Shown one piece after another: positions 43,093 to 53,242 of a stretch of DNA of 64,000 nucleotides (the first letter of the stretch is position 1; each line of letters begins with the position of its first letter). Position numbers and translations under genes: made by a program. This DNA comes from DATBQN01 sp963755825 (GTDB lineage: Bacteria; Acidobacteriota; Thermoanaerobaculia; Multivoradales; UBA5704), in the NCBI GenBank assembly GCA_963755825.1, contig CAVWLA010000003.1:1364001-1428000 (forward strand). The letters run 5' to 3'. Below the pieces are notes generated by a model, which saw only the letters and a program-made list of their open reading frames with translations, did not search any database and was not told the DNA's origin.

Positions 43093-45741
43093 CTACGCCT
43101 TCGCCTCGTACCAGCTCTTCCCCCAGCCGACGTCGACCTTCAGGGGAACCTGGAGCTCGGCGGCGCCTTCCATCTCCTCGCGGGCGAGGCGGGCGACGGC
43201 TTCGGCTTCGGCTTCGGGGACCTCGAAGACGAGCTCGTCGTGGACGGTCAGCAGGAGCTTGGCCTCGGGATGCTCGGCCGAGAGGCGGCGGTCGACGGCG
43301 ATCATCGCCATCTTCAGGAGGTCGGCGGCGGTGCCCTGGATGCGGGCGTTGATCGCCATGCGGCGGGCGTTCTCGCGCAGGTTGCGGTTCTTGCTCTGGA
43401 TGTCGGGGAGCCAGCGGACGCGGCCGTAGAGCGTCTCGACCTTCCCCTCGCGCTCGGCGCTCGCCTGCGTCTCCTCGACGTAGCGGCGGACCCTCGGATA
43501 GCGGTCGAGGTAGGCGCGGATGAAGGCCTCCGCCTCCTTCTGCGGGATGCCGAGGTTCTGCGACAGGCCGAAGGCGCTCATGCCGTAGAGGATGCCGAAG
43601 TTGATCACCTTGGCGGCGCGGCGCTGATCCGGCGTCACCAGCGCCGGCGCGGCGTTGAAGACGGTCGCCGCGGTCGAGCGGTGGATGTCCTCGCCGGCGG
43701 CGAAGGCGGCGACGAGCGCCTGCTCGTCGGCGATGTGGGCGAGGATGCGGAGCTCGATCTGGCTGTAGTCGGCGACCAGCAGGACGCGGCCGGGCGGCGC
43801 CACGAAGGCGCGGCGGATGCGCTGGCCGAGCTCGGTGCGGATGGGGATGTTCTGCAGGTTGGGGTTGATCGAGGAGAGCCGCCCGGTCGCCGCCACCGCC
43901 TGCTGGAAGCGGGTGTGGAGGCGATGGTCCTCACCGACCAGCGTGGGGAGCGCGTCGACGTAGGTCGACTTGAGCTTGGTCAGCTCGCGCCAGCGCAGCA
44001 GCAGCTCGGCGATCGGGTAGCCGCGCGCCGCCAGCTCCTCGAGCGTCTCGGCGCCCGTCGAGTAGCTCCGCGTCTTCTGCGTCCGTTTGAGGACCGGATA
44101 GCCGAGCTTCTCGAAGAGCACGACGCCGAGCTGCTGCGGCGAGTTGAGGTTGAAGCGCTCGCCCGCGGCGCGGAAGATCTCCTCCTCGAGCTGGGCGATC
44201 TCCGTCGCCAGCTCGGCCGACATCTCGCTCAGGTAGTCGACGTCGAGGAGGATGCCGTTCTCCTCCATCTTGAGGAGCACCGGCACCAGCGGCAGCTCGA
44301 TCTCCTCGTAGACCTTGGCGAGCGCGCCGCCGGCTTCGAGCTCGCGGCGGATCGCCGGCGCCATGGCGCGCGCCAGACCGATGCGCTCGCCGGCGTAGGC
44401 GGCGAGGCGCGGGTCGCCGGGCGCCGGCTCCTGGCCGTGATCCCAGCCCACCTCGCGCGGGGCGAGGGGCTTGCGGTCGAGGCGCTCGAGCGCCATCTCG
44501 TCCAGGGTGTGGCCGTGGACCGACGGCTTCAGCAGATAGGAGGCGAGCATGGCGTCGAAGAGTGCGGCGCGGCAGCCACCGTGCTCGGCGCAGAGGCGGA
44601 GCACCTCCTTGAGGTTGTGGCCGGCGAGGCGGATCGCCGGGTCGGCGATCCAGGCGTCGAGGGTCGCGAGCGCCGCCGCGGCGAGGCCGGGCCGGCGGAG
44701 GTCGGCGTAGACGATGGCGCCGTCGGCGTCGTCGCCCACCACCAGGCCGAGCGGCCGCTCCTCGCCGAGGGCGGCGGCGAACACCTCGCCGCCGAGGCCG
44801 GCGGTCGCCGCGCGCCAGTCCTCCGCGGTCGCCGCCTCGACCGCCGCGGCGAGCGGCTCGGCCGGCCCGCTGTCCGCCTTGATCTCGTCGGCGAGCGAGA
44901 AGAACTCGAGGCGGGTGTAGAGCTCGCGGAGCGCCTTGGGGTCGGGCGGATCGCGGCGCAGCGCCGCCGGGTCGAGCTCGATCGGCAGGTCGCAGTGGAT
45001 GGTCGACAGCTCCTTCGAGAGGATCGCCTGCTCGCGATGGGCGAGGAGCCCTTCGCGGTAGCTCTTGCGGCCGACCTCGCCGGCGCGGTCGAGGAGCGCC
45101 TCGAGCGAGCCGTACTCGGCGATCAGCGCGCGGGCGCCCTTGTCGCCGATCCCCGGCACGCCGGGGATGTTGTCGATCGCGTCGCCCATCAGCGCCAGCA
45201 CGTCGGGAACCTGCCGCGGCGGCACCCCGAAGTCCTCCTCGACGTCGGCCGGCCCCATCAGCTTGTTGCGGCCGGTGTGGTAGAGCGCGACGTGCGGCTC
45301 GACGAGCTGCATGAGGTCCTTGTCGGCGGAGACGATGACGACGTCGAAGCCGGCGTCGGCGGCCTTCCGGGCGAGCGTGCCGAGGACGTCGTCCGCCTCG
45401 TAGCGCTCGACCTGCAGCATGGGGATGCGCTGCGCGGCGAGGAACTCGCGGATCCAGGGGATCTGCGCCGCGAGATCCTCGGGCATCGGCGCGCGGTTGG
45501 CCTTGTACTCGGCGAAGCGCGCCGTCCGCACCCGCTCGCCACCGCCCTCGAGCGCCACGCCGACGAGCTCCGGGTCCTCCTCGCGGAGGAGCTTGCGCAG
45601 CATCGTCACGAAGCCGTAGACCGCGTTGGTCGGCTCGCCGCGCGAGTTCGACAGGTTGCGGATGGCGTAGAAGGCGCGGAAGATGTTCGAGTAGCCGTCG
45701 ATCAGGAAGAGGCGCGGGCGGGGGGCGGCGAGGTCGGCCAT
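43093..45741 (-). CDS. polA: DNA polymerase I with degenerate proofreading domain
   Basis: An 882-residue family A polymerase for Okazaki-fragment processing and repair. The N-terminal 5' nuclease (about 1-290) is intact (LFLIDGYSNIFRAFYA, ADKDLMQLV, GDAIDNIPGVPGIGDKGA). The polymerase part has motif A DYSQIELRILAHI, motif B RRAAKVINFGILYGMSAFGL and motif C VHDELVFEVP. The middle 3'-5' exonuclease fold (about 310-490) has lost its metal ligands: no D-x-E at the first strand, NLKEVL where NLKYD is expected, and YAGERIGLA in place of YxxxD. As in Taq, it should lack proofreading. ATG 45741 was chosen by homology and because a -10 box lies 10 bp upstream. Confidence 0.96.
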   Translation of the reverse strand: MADLAAPRPRLFLIDGYSNIFRAFYAIRNLSNSRGEPTNAVYGFVTMLRKLLREEDPELVGVALEGGGERVRTARFAEYKANRAPMPEDLAAQIPWIREFLAAQRIPMLQVERYEADDVLGTLARKAADAGFDVVIVSADKDLMQLVEPHVALYHTGRNKLMGPADVEEDFGVPPRQVPDVLALMGDAIDNIPGVPGIGDKGARALIAEYGSLEALLDRAGEVGRKSYREGLLAHREQAILSKELSTIHCDLPIELDPAALRRDPPDPKALRELYTRLEFFSLADEIKADSGPAEPLAAAVEAATAEDWRAATAGLGGEVFAAALGEERPLGLVVGDDADGAIVYADLRRPGLAAAALATLDAWIADPAIRLAGHNLKEVLRLCAEHGGCRAALFDAMLASYLLKPSVHGHTLDEMALERLDRKPLAPREVGWDHGQEPAPGDPRLAAYAGERIGLARAMAPAIRRELEAGGALAKVYEEIELPLVPVLLKMEENGILLDVDYLSEMSAELATEIAQLEEEIFRAAGERFNLNSPQQLGVVLFEKLGYPVLKRTQKTRSYSTGAETLEELAARGYPIAELLLRWRELTKLKSTYVDALPTLVGEDHRLHTRFQQAVAATGRLSSINPNLQNIPIRTELGQRIRRAFVAPPGRVLLVADYSQIELRILAHIADEQALVAAFAAGEDIHRSTAATVFNAAPALVTPDQRRAAKVINFGILYGMSAFGLSQNLGIPQKEAEAFIRAYLDRYPRVRRYVEETQASAEREGKVETLYGRVRWLPDIQSKNRNLRENARRMAINARIQGTAADLLKMAMIAVDRRLSAEHPEAKLLLTVHDELVFEVPEAEAEAVARLAREEMEGAAELQVPLKVDVGWGKSWYEAKA

Positions 45742-45751
45742 GGCGGAGGGC

Positions 45752-45757
45752 ATTCTA
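45752..45757 (-). promoter_or_regulatory. -10 box TAGAAT for polA
   Basis: On the minus strand TAGAAT (45757 to 45752) ends 10 bp before the polA ATG, giving a leader of at most a few nucleotides. Confidence 0.5.
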
Positions 45758-45839
45758 TGGCTGGCACCGCTCTCGCAGCGCCGAATTGCCGCGACGACGG
45801 TCGTGCTGCGGCCGGCGGGCCGCGGAAAGGGAGGCAACG

Positions 45840-46109
45840 ATGGCTGGGAGCATGGGGCTCATCTCGTGGGTCGTGCTCGGCCTGCTCGCCGGGCTGATGG
45901 CCAAGCTGCTGCTGCCGGGGCGGGACCCGGGCGGCTGCATCGTCACCGTCGTCCTCGGCGTCGTCGGCGCCCTGGTCGGCGGCTTCGTCGCCACCGCCCT
46001 CGGCTTCGGCGGCATCTCGGGCTTCGACTGGCGGAGCCTGGGGATCGCCATCCTCGGCTCGGTGCTGCTGCTGCTGGTCTGGAGGCTGATCACCGGCCGC
46101 CGGGTCTGA
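45840..46109 (+). CDS. GlsB/YeaQ/YmgE-family small membrane protein
   Basis: An 89-residue protein with three membrane helices: LISWVVLGLLAGLMAKLLLP, IVTVVLGVVGALVGGFVATA and LGIAILGSVLLLLVWRLI. The PGRDPGGCIVT loop after the first helix is the family signature of transglycosylase-associated/GlsB stress proteins, whose molecular role is unclear. GGGAGG 4 nt before the ATG decides the start, and a longer in-frame extension has no family match. The gene is divergent from polA and converges on the MogA/MoaB gene. Confidence 0.9.
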   Translation: MAGSMGLISWVVLGLLAGLMAKLLLPGRDPGGCIVTVVLGVVGALVGGFVATALGFGGISGFDWRSLGIAILGSVLLLLVWRLITGRRV

Positions 46110-46135
46110 CGCCGGCGGCGAGCGCCGGGGCGCCC

Positions 46136-46702
46136 TCAGCTCCGGCGGGCCTGGCTGATGAGATGGGCCGCCTCGGGGAGGATCAGCTCGCGCATCGCCA
46201 GATCGACCGCCTTGGGCGAGCCCGGCAGGAGGAAGATGGCGCGGCCGAAGGCCATGCCGGCGGCGGCGCGGGAGAGCATCGCCGCGGCGCCCACCTGGCG
46301 ATAGGAGAGCATGCGGAAGAGCTCGCCGAAGCCCTCGACGACGCGCTCGAAGAGCGGCACGGCGGCCTCGGTGGTGAGGTCGCGCGGCGCGAAGCCGGTG
46401 CCGCCGGTGACCACCACGACGTCGATCCCCGGCGTCGCCAGGATCTGCCCCAGGGCGCGGCGGATGGCGGCGACGTCGTCGTGCACCAGGGTCGACATCT
46501 CGATGTGATGGCCGGCCTCGGCGGCCAGCCGGCGCACCAGGGCGCCGCTCTCGTCGTCCGCCGCGCCGCGGCTGTCGCTCACCGTGACGACGGCGAAGCC
46601 GAGGGTCTCCGGCGCCAGGCGGCGGTGCTCCTCGGCCGCGCTCACGGCCTGGACCTGCGGCGGATCCCGCGGCGAGTCGTCATCCTCGGCAGAGGCTAGC
46701 AT
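46136..46702 (-). CDS. MogA/MoaB-type molybdenum cofactor protein
   Basis: A 188-residue protein of the MoaB/Mog fold, which adenylates molybdopterin or helps molybdenum insertion. After a 40-residue polar leader (SAEDDDSPRDPPQVQAVSAA) come LGFAVVTVSDSRGAADDESG, the substrate loop VVVVTGGTGFAPRDLT, and EGFGELFRMLSYRQVGAAAMLSRAAAG-type helix, ending LLPGSPKAVDLAM. All family active-site segments (SDSR, TGGTG, D in PRD) are kept. Start ATG 46702 was chosen because GAGGGG and a TAAGAC -10-like box lie upstream. No other moa or moe gene is near; MoaB and MogA cannot be told apart from sequence reading alone. Confidence 0.9.
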   Translation of the reverse strand: MLASAEDDDSPRDPPQVQAVSAAEEHRRLAPETLGFAVVTVSDSRGAADDESGALVRRLAAEAGHHIEMSTLVHDDVAAIRRALGQILATPGIDVVVVTGGTGFAPRDLTTEAAVPLFERVVEGFGELFRMLSYRQVGAAAMLSRAAAGMAFGRAIFLLPGSPKAVDLAMRELILPEAAHLISQARRS

Positions 46703-46732
46703 GGCGACCCCTCGTCTTAGCTGGCAGCCGAT

Positions 46733-46738
46733 TAGAAT
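46733..46738 (+). promoter_or_regulatory. -10 box TAGAAT for the FG-GAP/ASPIC protein gene
   Basis: TAGAAT ends 9 bp before ATG 46748. No ribosome site precedes the ATG, so initiation is probably on a nearly leaderless mRNA. Confidence 0.5.
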
Positions 46739-46747
46739 GGGCGCCCC

Positions 46748-49700
46748 ATGCGCCGACCCCGAGGTCTCCCCTTCGCCCAGCGGCTCGGCTGGGCAGCCCT
46801 CGCCGCGCTCCTCCTCGCCGCCGCGGCGCCCGACCGCGCCGCCGAGCTGCGCTGGCGGGGCCTGGCCGAGCTGGAGAACGAGCGCCCCGGCGACGCCGAG
46901 GCGACCTTCGAGGCCCTCGCCAAGCTCGCCCCGGACGACCCCCTCCCCGCCGCCGACCTCGCCGTCGCGCTGCTGCGCCAGCTCAAGGGGGAGGCGGCGC
47001 TCGCCGCGATCGACCGCGCCATCGCGCTCGCCGGCGCACAGCCGTCTGGCCAGATCGGCGGCAAAGCGGCCGGCCGGGCCGACCTCTTCGCCATCCGCGC
47101 CGAGGTGCTCGCCTGGAGCGGCCGGGCGGACGACGCTCTCGCCGCCTACGAGCAGGCGCTGGCGGCGGCGCCGGACGATCCGGAGATCCTCTTCGCCGCC
47201 TATCGGCAAGCGAATGCCGGCGGCTCCGAGGCCGCCGGACCGACGGCGAGCCTCGCGGCGCGCGCCCTCGCCCGCCTCGCCGTGCTGCGTCCCGAGAACC
47301 TCGTCGTCCTCCTCCAGGCGGGCAACCGGGCGATCGCCGCCGGCGATCGCGCCGCCGCCACCGCCGCCTACCTGCGCATCCGCGAGATCCTCTGGGCGCC
47401 GCCGCCCGCCGCCGCGGCCGGGCTCGCCGAGGTGCTCGCGGCGCTCGAGCGCGGCGACACCGCGGCCGCCCGCCTCCCCGGCCGCCGGCTGGAGAACGTC
47501 CTCAAGGTGACCCCGATGTACCAGGGGAGCCAGCGCGAGCTCAACCGCAACATCCTCGGCCTGCCGGTCGTCCGCCTGCGCGACGAGCCGCCGGCGGCCG
47601 AATGGGGGCCGCCGGTCGCCGTCGCCTTCCGCGGCGAGCGCCTGGACGCCGCCGCCTCGGCCGGCGCCGGGCTCGCCCTCGCCGACTTCGACGGCGACGG
47701 CAAGCCCGACATCGCCCGCCTGCGCGCCGCCGCTCCGGCGAGCCCATCGAAACCGCAGCCGCCGATGCTCGAGGTCCGCCTGGCGGCGGCCGGCGGCCGC
47801 GCCGACCTCGTCGGCCCGGCGGCCGGGATCGAGAGCCTCCTCGCCGCCGACCTCGACAACGACGGCGCCATCGACCTCCTCGGCTACGGACCCGGCGGCT
47901 TCGCCTTCTGGAAAGGGGACGGCAAGGGCGGCTTCACCGCCGTGCCGGCGCTGGCGCCGGCGGCGGCAGCGGGAGCGCCCGGAGCCGGCGCCGTGAGCGC
48001 CTTCGCCGCCTTCGATTTCGACATCGACGGCGACCTCGATCTCGCCATGGCGGCGGCCGGGCGCGGCATCGAGCTCGCCCGCAACCCCGGCGGCAGCCTC
48101 GCCGAGGCGCCGCTCGAGGCGGTCGGTGGCAAGCCCTTCCCGCCGCTCCCCGGTCTCGCCGGCCACACCATCCACCAGCTCATCGCCAGCGACCTCGACC
48201 GCGACGGCGACCTCGACCTCCTCGCCGTCCACGACGGCGGCCTCACCTGGCTCGACAACCTGCGCCAGGGGCGCTTCGCCGACCGCACCGCCGCCGCCGG
48301 CCTCGACCGGGTGGGGCCGGCGCGCGCCGCGGTCGCCGCCGACCTCGACGACGACGGGCTCCCCGACCTCGCCGTCCTCGCCGCCGACGGCGGCTCGCTC
48401 TCCTTCTGGCACAACACCGGCGGCCGCTTCGCCCCCTGGCCGCTCACCGCGGCGCTCGCACCCGGCAGCCGCTTCTCCAGCCTGACCGCCTTCGACGCCG
48501 ACAACGACGGCCGGCTCGACCTCGCCCTCGCCGGGGAGAGCGGCGTCGCCGTCCTCGGCCGTCGCGGCGACGGCTTCCTCCCCCTCATGGTCGAGGGCGC
48601 CCCGGCGCGGGCGACCGCCGTCGCCGCCGACGATCTCGACGGCGACGGCGCCGTCGACCTGGTCGTCGCCGGCCCCGCCGGCCTCCACCGGCTGAGCAAC
48701 CTCGCCGGCAAGGGCAGCCACTGGCTGGCGGTCCGCCTGCGCGGCCTCTCGCAGGGGAACGGCAAGAACAACCTGGGCGGCATCGGGGCGACCGTCGAGG
48801 TGCGCTCCGGCAACGCCTACCAGCTTCGCGAGGTGACCTCGCCGGTCACCCACTTCGGCCTCGGCCGGCAGCCGAAGGCGGACGTCGTCCGCGTCGTCTG
48901 GGGCAACGGCGTGCCGCAGGACCGCCTCGCCGTCGCCGGCGACCAGACGATCGTCGAGCAGCAGGTGCTCAAGGGGAGCTGCCCCTTCCTCTATGCCTGG
49001 GACGGCGGCCGCATGCGCTTCGTCACCGATCTGCTGTGGAACGCGCCGCTCGGCCTGCCGGTCGCCCCCGGCGTCTACGCCCCCGCCGACCCCGGCGAGC
49101 TGGTGCGGGTCGACGGCGCCGTGGCGGAGCACGGCCGCTACCGCCTGGCGGTCACCGAGGAGCTGTGGGAGGCGGCCTACTTCGACCGCCTGCGGCTGTG
49201 GGTGGTCGACGCGCCGGCTGGCGTCGAGGTGGCGAGCAACCTGCGGGTGGTGCCGGGAGGGCCGCCCGGCCACCGCCCGGTCGCCGTCCTCGCCAGCCGC
49301 GGCCTGCGGCCGGTCGCCGCCGCCTGGGACGGGCTCGGCCGCGACGTCACCGACCGCGTGCGGCGGCGCGACGACGTCTACGCCGACGGCTACCGCCGCG
49401 GCCCCTATCAGGGCGTCGCCGCGCCGTGGACCTTCACCTTCGACCTCGGCGCGGCGCCGGCGCGGCCCATCCGCCTCCACCTGGACGGCTGGATCTTCCC
49501 CGCCGACGCCAGCCTGAACCTCGCCGCGGCGGGGCGCCGCGACCTCCCCCACCTGCCGCCGCGCCTCGAGGTGGAGACCGCCGCCGGCTGGCGGGTGCTG
49601 ATGCCGGCGATGGGCCACCCGGCGGGGAAGACGAAGACGATGGTGGTCGACACGCCGCCGCTGCCGCCGGGCGCCCACCGGCTGCGCATCGTCACCTCCC

Positions 49701-50275
49701 TCTGGCTCTCCTGGGACCGCATCGCCTGGACCGACCGGCCGGACGACGGCGCGCCGGTGGTCCGCGCCCGCCTCGAGCCGGCGACCGCCGACCTCCACTT
49801 CCGCGGCTTCTCGCGCCTCGTCCGCCTGGCGCCGAATGCGCCGCACTCCTACGACTATGCCGCGGCGGCCCGCCAGTCGCCCTGGCTGCCGCTCCCCGGC
49901 CGCTACACCCGCTACGGCGACGTGCGCGAGCTGGTCGCCCGCGAGGACGACCGCTCGACCATCCTCGCGGCCGGCGACGAGATCACCCTCACCTTCGACG
50001 CCGGCGCCCTCGCCGACTCGCCCGCGGGGTTCCAGCGCACCGTGTTTCTGGAGAGCGTCGGCTGGGACAAGGACGCCGACCGCAACACCTGGCAGGCCGC
50101 ACAGGTCGAGCCGCTGCCGTTCCGCGCCATGAGCGGCTATCCCGGCGCGGCCGGCGAGGCCTTCCCAAACACCATGCTTTTGCGCGACTATCAAAGGACC
50201 TGGCTCACCCGGCAGGTCGGCCCGGGAAGCCTCCGGCTCGGCCTCGGCGCCGCCTCAGGTGGCCGCGGGAAGTGA
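46748..50275 (+). CDS. Large exported TPR / FG-GAP / ASPIC-UnbV protein (CRTAC1-like)
   Basis: A 1175-residue exported protein. After a signal peptide (LGWAALAALLLAAAAPDRAA) a TPR-like region runs to about residue 240 (AEATFEALAKLAPDDPLPAA, DALAAYEQALAAAPDDPEIL). Residues ~300-640 contain FG-GAP/VCBS calcium-binding blades recognisable by repeated D-x-D-G-D-G motifs (DFDGDGKPDIA, DLDNDGAIDLL, DFDIDGDLDLA, DLDRDGDLDLL, DADNDGRLDLA, DLDGDGAVDLV). An ASPIC/UnbV module follows (WLAVRLRGLSQGNGKNNLGG to ~740). The last ~430 residues are beta-rich with no domain I recognise (LWNAPLGLPVAPGVYAPADPGE). Function unknown; extracellular scaffolding or carbohydrate contact is possible. It is transcribed alone. 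Confidence 0.88.
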   Translation: MRRPRGLPFAQRLGWAALAALLLAAAAPDRAAELRWRGLAELENERPGDAEATFEALAKLAPDDPLPAADLAVALLRQLKGEAALAAIDRAIALAGAQPSGQIGGKAAGRADLFAIRAEVLAWSGRADDALAAYEQALAAAPDDPEILFAAYRQANAGGSEAAGPTASLAARALARLAVLRPENLVVLLQAGNRAIAAGDRAAATAAYLRIREILWAPPPAAAAGLAEVLAALERGDTAAARLPGRRLENVLKVTPMYQGSQRELNRNILGLPVVRLRDEPPAAEWGPPVAVAFRGERLDAAASAGAGLALADFDGDGKPDIARLRAAAPASPSKPQPPMLEVRLAAAGGRADLVGPAAGIESLLAADLDNDGAIDLLGYGPGGFAFWKGDGKGGFTAVPALAPAAAAGAPGAGAVSAFAAFDFDIDGDLDLAMAAAGRGIELARNPGGSLAEAPLEAVGGKPFPPLPGLAGHTIHQLIASDLDRDGDLDLLAVHDGGLTWLDNLRQGRFADRTAAAGLDRVGPARAAVAADLDDDGLPDLAVLAADGGSLSFWHNTGGRFAPWPLTAALAPGSRFSSLTAFDADNDGRLDLALAGESGVAVLGRRGDGFLPLMVEGAPARATAVAADDLDGDGAVDLVVAGPAGLHRLSNLAGKGSHWLAVRLRGLSQGNGKNNLGGIGATVEVRSGNAYQLREVTSPVTHFGLGRQPKADVVRVVWGNGVPQDRLAVAGDQTIVEQQVLKGSCPFLYAWDGGRMRFVTDLLWNAPLGLPVAPGVYAPADPGELVRVDGAVAEHGRYRLAVTEELWEAAYFDRLRLWVVDAPAGVEVASNLRVVPGGPPGHRPVAVLASRGLRPVAAAWDGLGRDVTDRVRRRDDVYADGYRRGPYQGVAAPWTFTFDLGAAPARPIRLHLDGWIFPADASLNLAAAGRRDLPHLPPRLEVETAAGWRVLMPAMGHPAGKTKTMVVDTPPLPPGAHRLRIVTSLWLSWDRIAWTDRPDDGAPVVRARLEPATADLHFRGFSRLVRLAPNAPHSYDYAAAARQSPWLPLPGRYTRYGDVRELVAREDDRSTILAAGDEITLTFDAGALADSPAGFQRTVFLESVGWDKDADRNTWQAAQVEPLPFRAMSGYPGAAGEAFPNTMLLRDYQRTWLTRQVGPGSLRLGLGAASGGRGK

Positions 50276-50430
50276 AAACGACCGATAATGCGGAAAAGCT
50301 CGCCGGAAAGACGCCGCGGCCTTGAGGGGTCAACTTCTGTCCCGCTTGCGGCGGATGGCTTCACCCTCAAGCAGTAGGACTTCTGCAACCTTGAGGTAGG
50401 GGGCGCGTAGGATAGAGCCGGAGACGAACC

Positions 50431-51684
50431 ATGGACATTCAGCGCACTGGACAAGCCAAGAAGCGCCGCAACCGGCGGCTGATGATCGGTGGGGTCGCCG
50501 TGGTGGCGGTCGCCGTCATCTCCATCTTCCTCTCGGGCCTGAAGCCCGCCGCCCCCTCGGTACAGCGCGAGACGGTGTGGATCGACCAGGTCAAGCGCGG
50601 CGAGATGGACCGCTCGGTGCGCGGCCCCGGCACCCTCGTCGCCCTCGACGTGCGCTTCGTGCCGGCCCCCGTCGAGGGCCGCATCGAGCGCATCCCGGCC
50701 CTGCCGGGCGTCCGGGTGACCGCCAACACCGTCCTCATGACGATGTCGAACACCGAGGTCGAGCAGAACGCCGCCGAGGCCGTCGCCCAGCTGAACGCCG
50801 CCGAGGCCGACTACAAGGACCTGCAGGCGCGCATGAACAGCGACGTGCTCAACCAGCAGGCCTCCGCCGCCTCGGTCGAGTCGCAGTCGCAGCAGGCGAA
50901 GCTGCAGGCCGAGGCCGACGCGCAGCTCAACTCGGAAGGGCTGATCCCCAAGATCACCGCCCAGCTCTCGCACCTCAAATCCGAGCAGCTCATCCAGCAG
51001 GCCAAGATCGAGAAGGAGCGGGTGATCAGCAGCGAGAACTCGGCGGCGGCCCAGCTCGCCGCCGGCCGCGCTCACGTCGAGCAGAGCCGCTCGAACAACG
51101 AGCTGCGCCGCACCCAGCTCGACTCGCTGCAGGTCCGCGCCGGCATCGACGGCGTCCTCCAGGAGCTGCCGGTGCAGGTCGGCCAGCGGGTGACGCAGGG
51201 CACCCAGCTCGCCCGCGTCGCGCGGCCGGACACCCTCAAGGCCGAGCTGCGCATCCCGGAGACCCAGGCGAAGGACGTCAAGATCGGCCAGCGCGCCTCG
51301 ATCGACACCCGCAACGGCATCGTCCCCGGCCATGTCATCCGCGTCGCCCCCTCGGTTCAGGACGGCACCGTCGTCGTCGACGCCGCGCTCGACGCGGCGC
51401 TGCCGGAGGGCGCCCGGGTCGACCTCTCGGTCGACGGCACGATCGAGATCGAGCGCCTGCCCGACGTCCTCTACGTCGGCCGGCCCGCCTACGGACAGCC
51501 GTCGAGCACGGTCGAGATGTTCAAGCTGATCGACGGCGGCAAGTCCGCGGCGCGGATTCCGGTCAAGCTCGGCCGCAGCTCGGTCAACACCATTGAAGTG
51601 GTCAGCGGCCTCAATCCCGGCGACCAGGTGATCCTCTCGGACACCTCGGCCTGGGACGGTCACGACATCATCAATCTCAAATAG
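50431..51684 (+). CDS. HlyD/MacA-type periplasmic adaptor
   Basis: A 417-residue membrane-fusion protein with a basic cytoplasmic start, one membrane helix (LMIGGVAVVAVAVISIFLSG), a lipoyl-like half-motif (RFVPAPVEGRIERIPALPGV), a long coiled-coil hairpin of Ala/Glu/Gln-rich heptads (about 105-235), the returning half-motif LQVRAGIDGVLQELPVQVGQRV, and a beta-barrel and membrane-proximal domain ending VVSGLNPGDQVILSDTSAWD. MacA-like adaptors link ABC exporters to an outer-membrane channel. Two ABC ATPase genes follow 18 and 87 bp apart, but no permease gene is present. GGAGACGAACC precedes the ATG; TAGGAT at 50410 may be the -10 box. Confidence 0.9.
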   Translation: MDIQRTGQAKKRRNRRLMIGGVAVVAVAVISIFLSGLKPAAPSVQRETVWIDQVKRGEMDRSVRGPGTLVALDVRFVPAPVEGRIERIPALPGVRVTANTVLMTMSNTEVEQNAAEAVAQLNAAEADYKDLQARMNSDVLNQQASAASVESQSQQAKLQAEADAQLNSEGLIPKITAQLSHLKSEQLIQQAKIEKERVISSENSAAAQLAAGRAHVEQSRSNNELRRTQLDSLQVRAGIDGVLQELPVQVGQRVTQGTQLARVARPDTLKAELRIPETQAKDVKIGQRASIDTRNGIVPGHVIRVAPSVQDGTVVVDAALDAALPEGARVDLSVDGTIEIERLPDVLYVGRPAYGQPSSTVEMFKLIDGGKSAARIPVKLGRSSVNTIEVVSGLNPGDQVILSDTSAWDGHDIINLK

Positions 51685-51702
51685 GGGAGACAGGAGACAG
51701 AG

Positions 51703-52458
<756 letters not shown>

Positions 52459-52545
52459 GCGCGGCGTTCCAGAGCCCAGCGCAGAGGCCACCCCGCTCGC
52501 GGCTCAGGTCCTCGCGATGATCTCTCTCCGCCGCGAGCGCAGCCG

Positions 52546-53229
52546 ATGATCCGCCTGCGCAACGTCGAGAAGCTCTACCGCACCGGGCCGGTGTCGACCT
52601 ACGTCCTGCGGCGGATCGATCTCGACATCGAAGAGGGGGAGTTCGTCACTATCATGGGGCCTTCGGGAGCCGGGAAGACCACCCTGCTCTCGATCGTCGG
52701 CATGCTCGACGCCGCCTGGACGGGCGAATACCACTTCCTCGGTCACGCCGTCCACGAGATGAAGCCGAAGGCGCGGGCGCTGCTCAACAAGCAGCACATC
52801 GGCTTCGTCTTCCAGAGCTACCACCTGATCGACAGCCTGACCGTCTACGAGAACCTCGACCTGCCGCTCTCCTACCGCGACGTCAAGCGGTCCGAGCGGC
52901 AGGCGCTGGTCGCCGACGTGCTCGACCGCTTCCACATCGTCGGCAAGAAGGACCTCTTCCCGGCCCAGCTCTCCGGCGGCCAGCAGCAGCTCGTCGGCGT
53001 GGCGCGGGCGGTGATCGGCAACCCCAAGCTCCTCCTCGCCGACGAGCCCACCGGCAACCTCCACTCGAGCCAGTCGGAGGAGATCATGCAGCTCTTCAAG
53101 CACCTCAACGACCTCGGGACGACGATCATCCAGGTCACCCACTCCGAGAAGAACGCCACCTACGGCAACCGCGTCGTGCAGCTCCTCGACGGCTGGATCG
53201 CCGACCCGGCGGCCGGCAAGCCGGCCTAG
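52546..53229 (+). CDS. MacB/LolD-type ABC ATPase 2, atypical signature
   Basis: A 227-residue second ATPase of the same class, not identical to the first: Walker A GPSGAGKTTLLSIVGMLD, Q-loop GFVFQSYHLIDSLTVYENL, signature LSGGQQQLVGVARAVI (Leu replaces the usual Arg after the Q run), Walker B LLLADEPTGNLHS (His in place of Asp after the family's GNLD) and H-loop QVTHSEKNATYG. The two changes sit in motifs that contact nucleotide or its neighbour, so activity may be reduced or asymmetric in a heterodimer with ATPase 1 (inference). The gap from ATPase 1 is 87 bp without a clear promoter. Confidence 0.9.
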   Translation: MIRLRNVEKLYRTGPVSTYVLRRIDLDIEEGEFVTIMGPSGAGKTTLLSIVGMLDAAWTGEYHFLGHAVHEMKPKARALLNKQHIGFVFQSYHLIDSLTVYENLDLPLSYRDVKRSERQALVADVLDRFHIVGKKDLFPAQLSGGQQQLVGVARAVIGNPKLLLADEPTGNLHSSQSEEIMQLFKHLNDLGTTIIQVTHSEKNATYGNRVVQLLDGWIADPAAGKPA

Positions 53230-53242
53230 CAGCCCCGCCTCC

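Noticed and set aside
46136..50194. Long minus-strand frame reaching through the FG-GAP protein
   Set aside because: Only the last 188 codons (MogA/MoaB) have a domain; upstream is antisense to the repeated DGDG blades.
50276..50430. Search for a riboswitch or small RNA before the adaptor gene
   Set aside because: Only short ACTTCTG and CTTGAGG repeats are seen; no conserved fold recognised.
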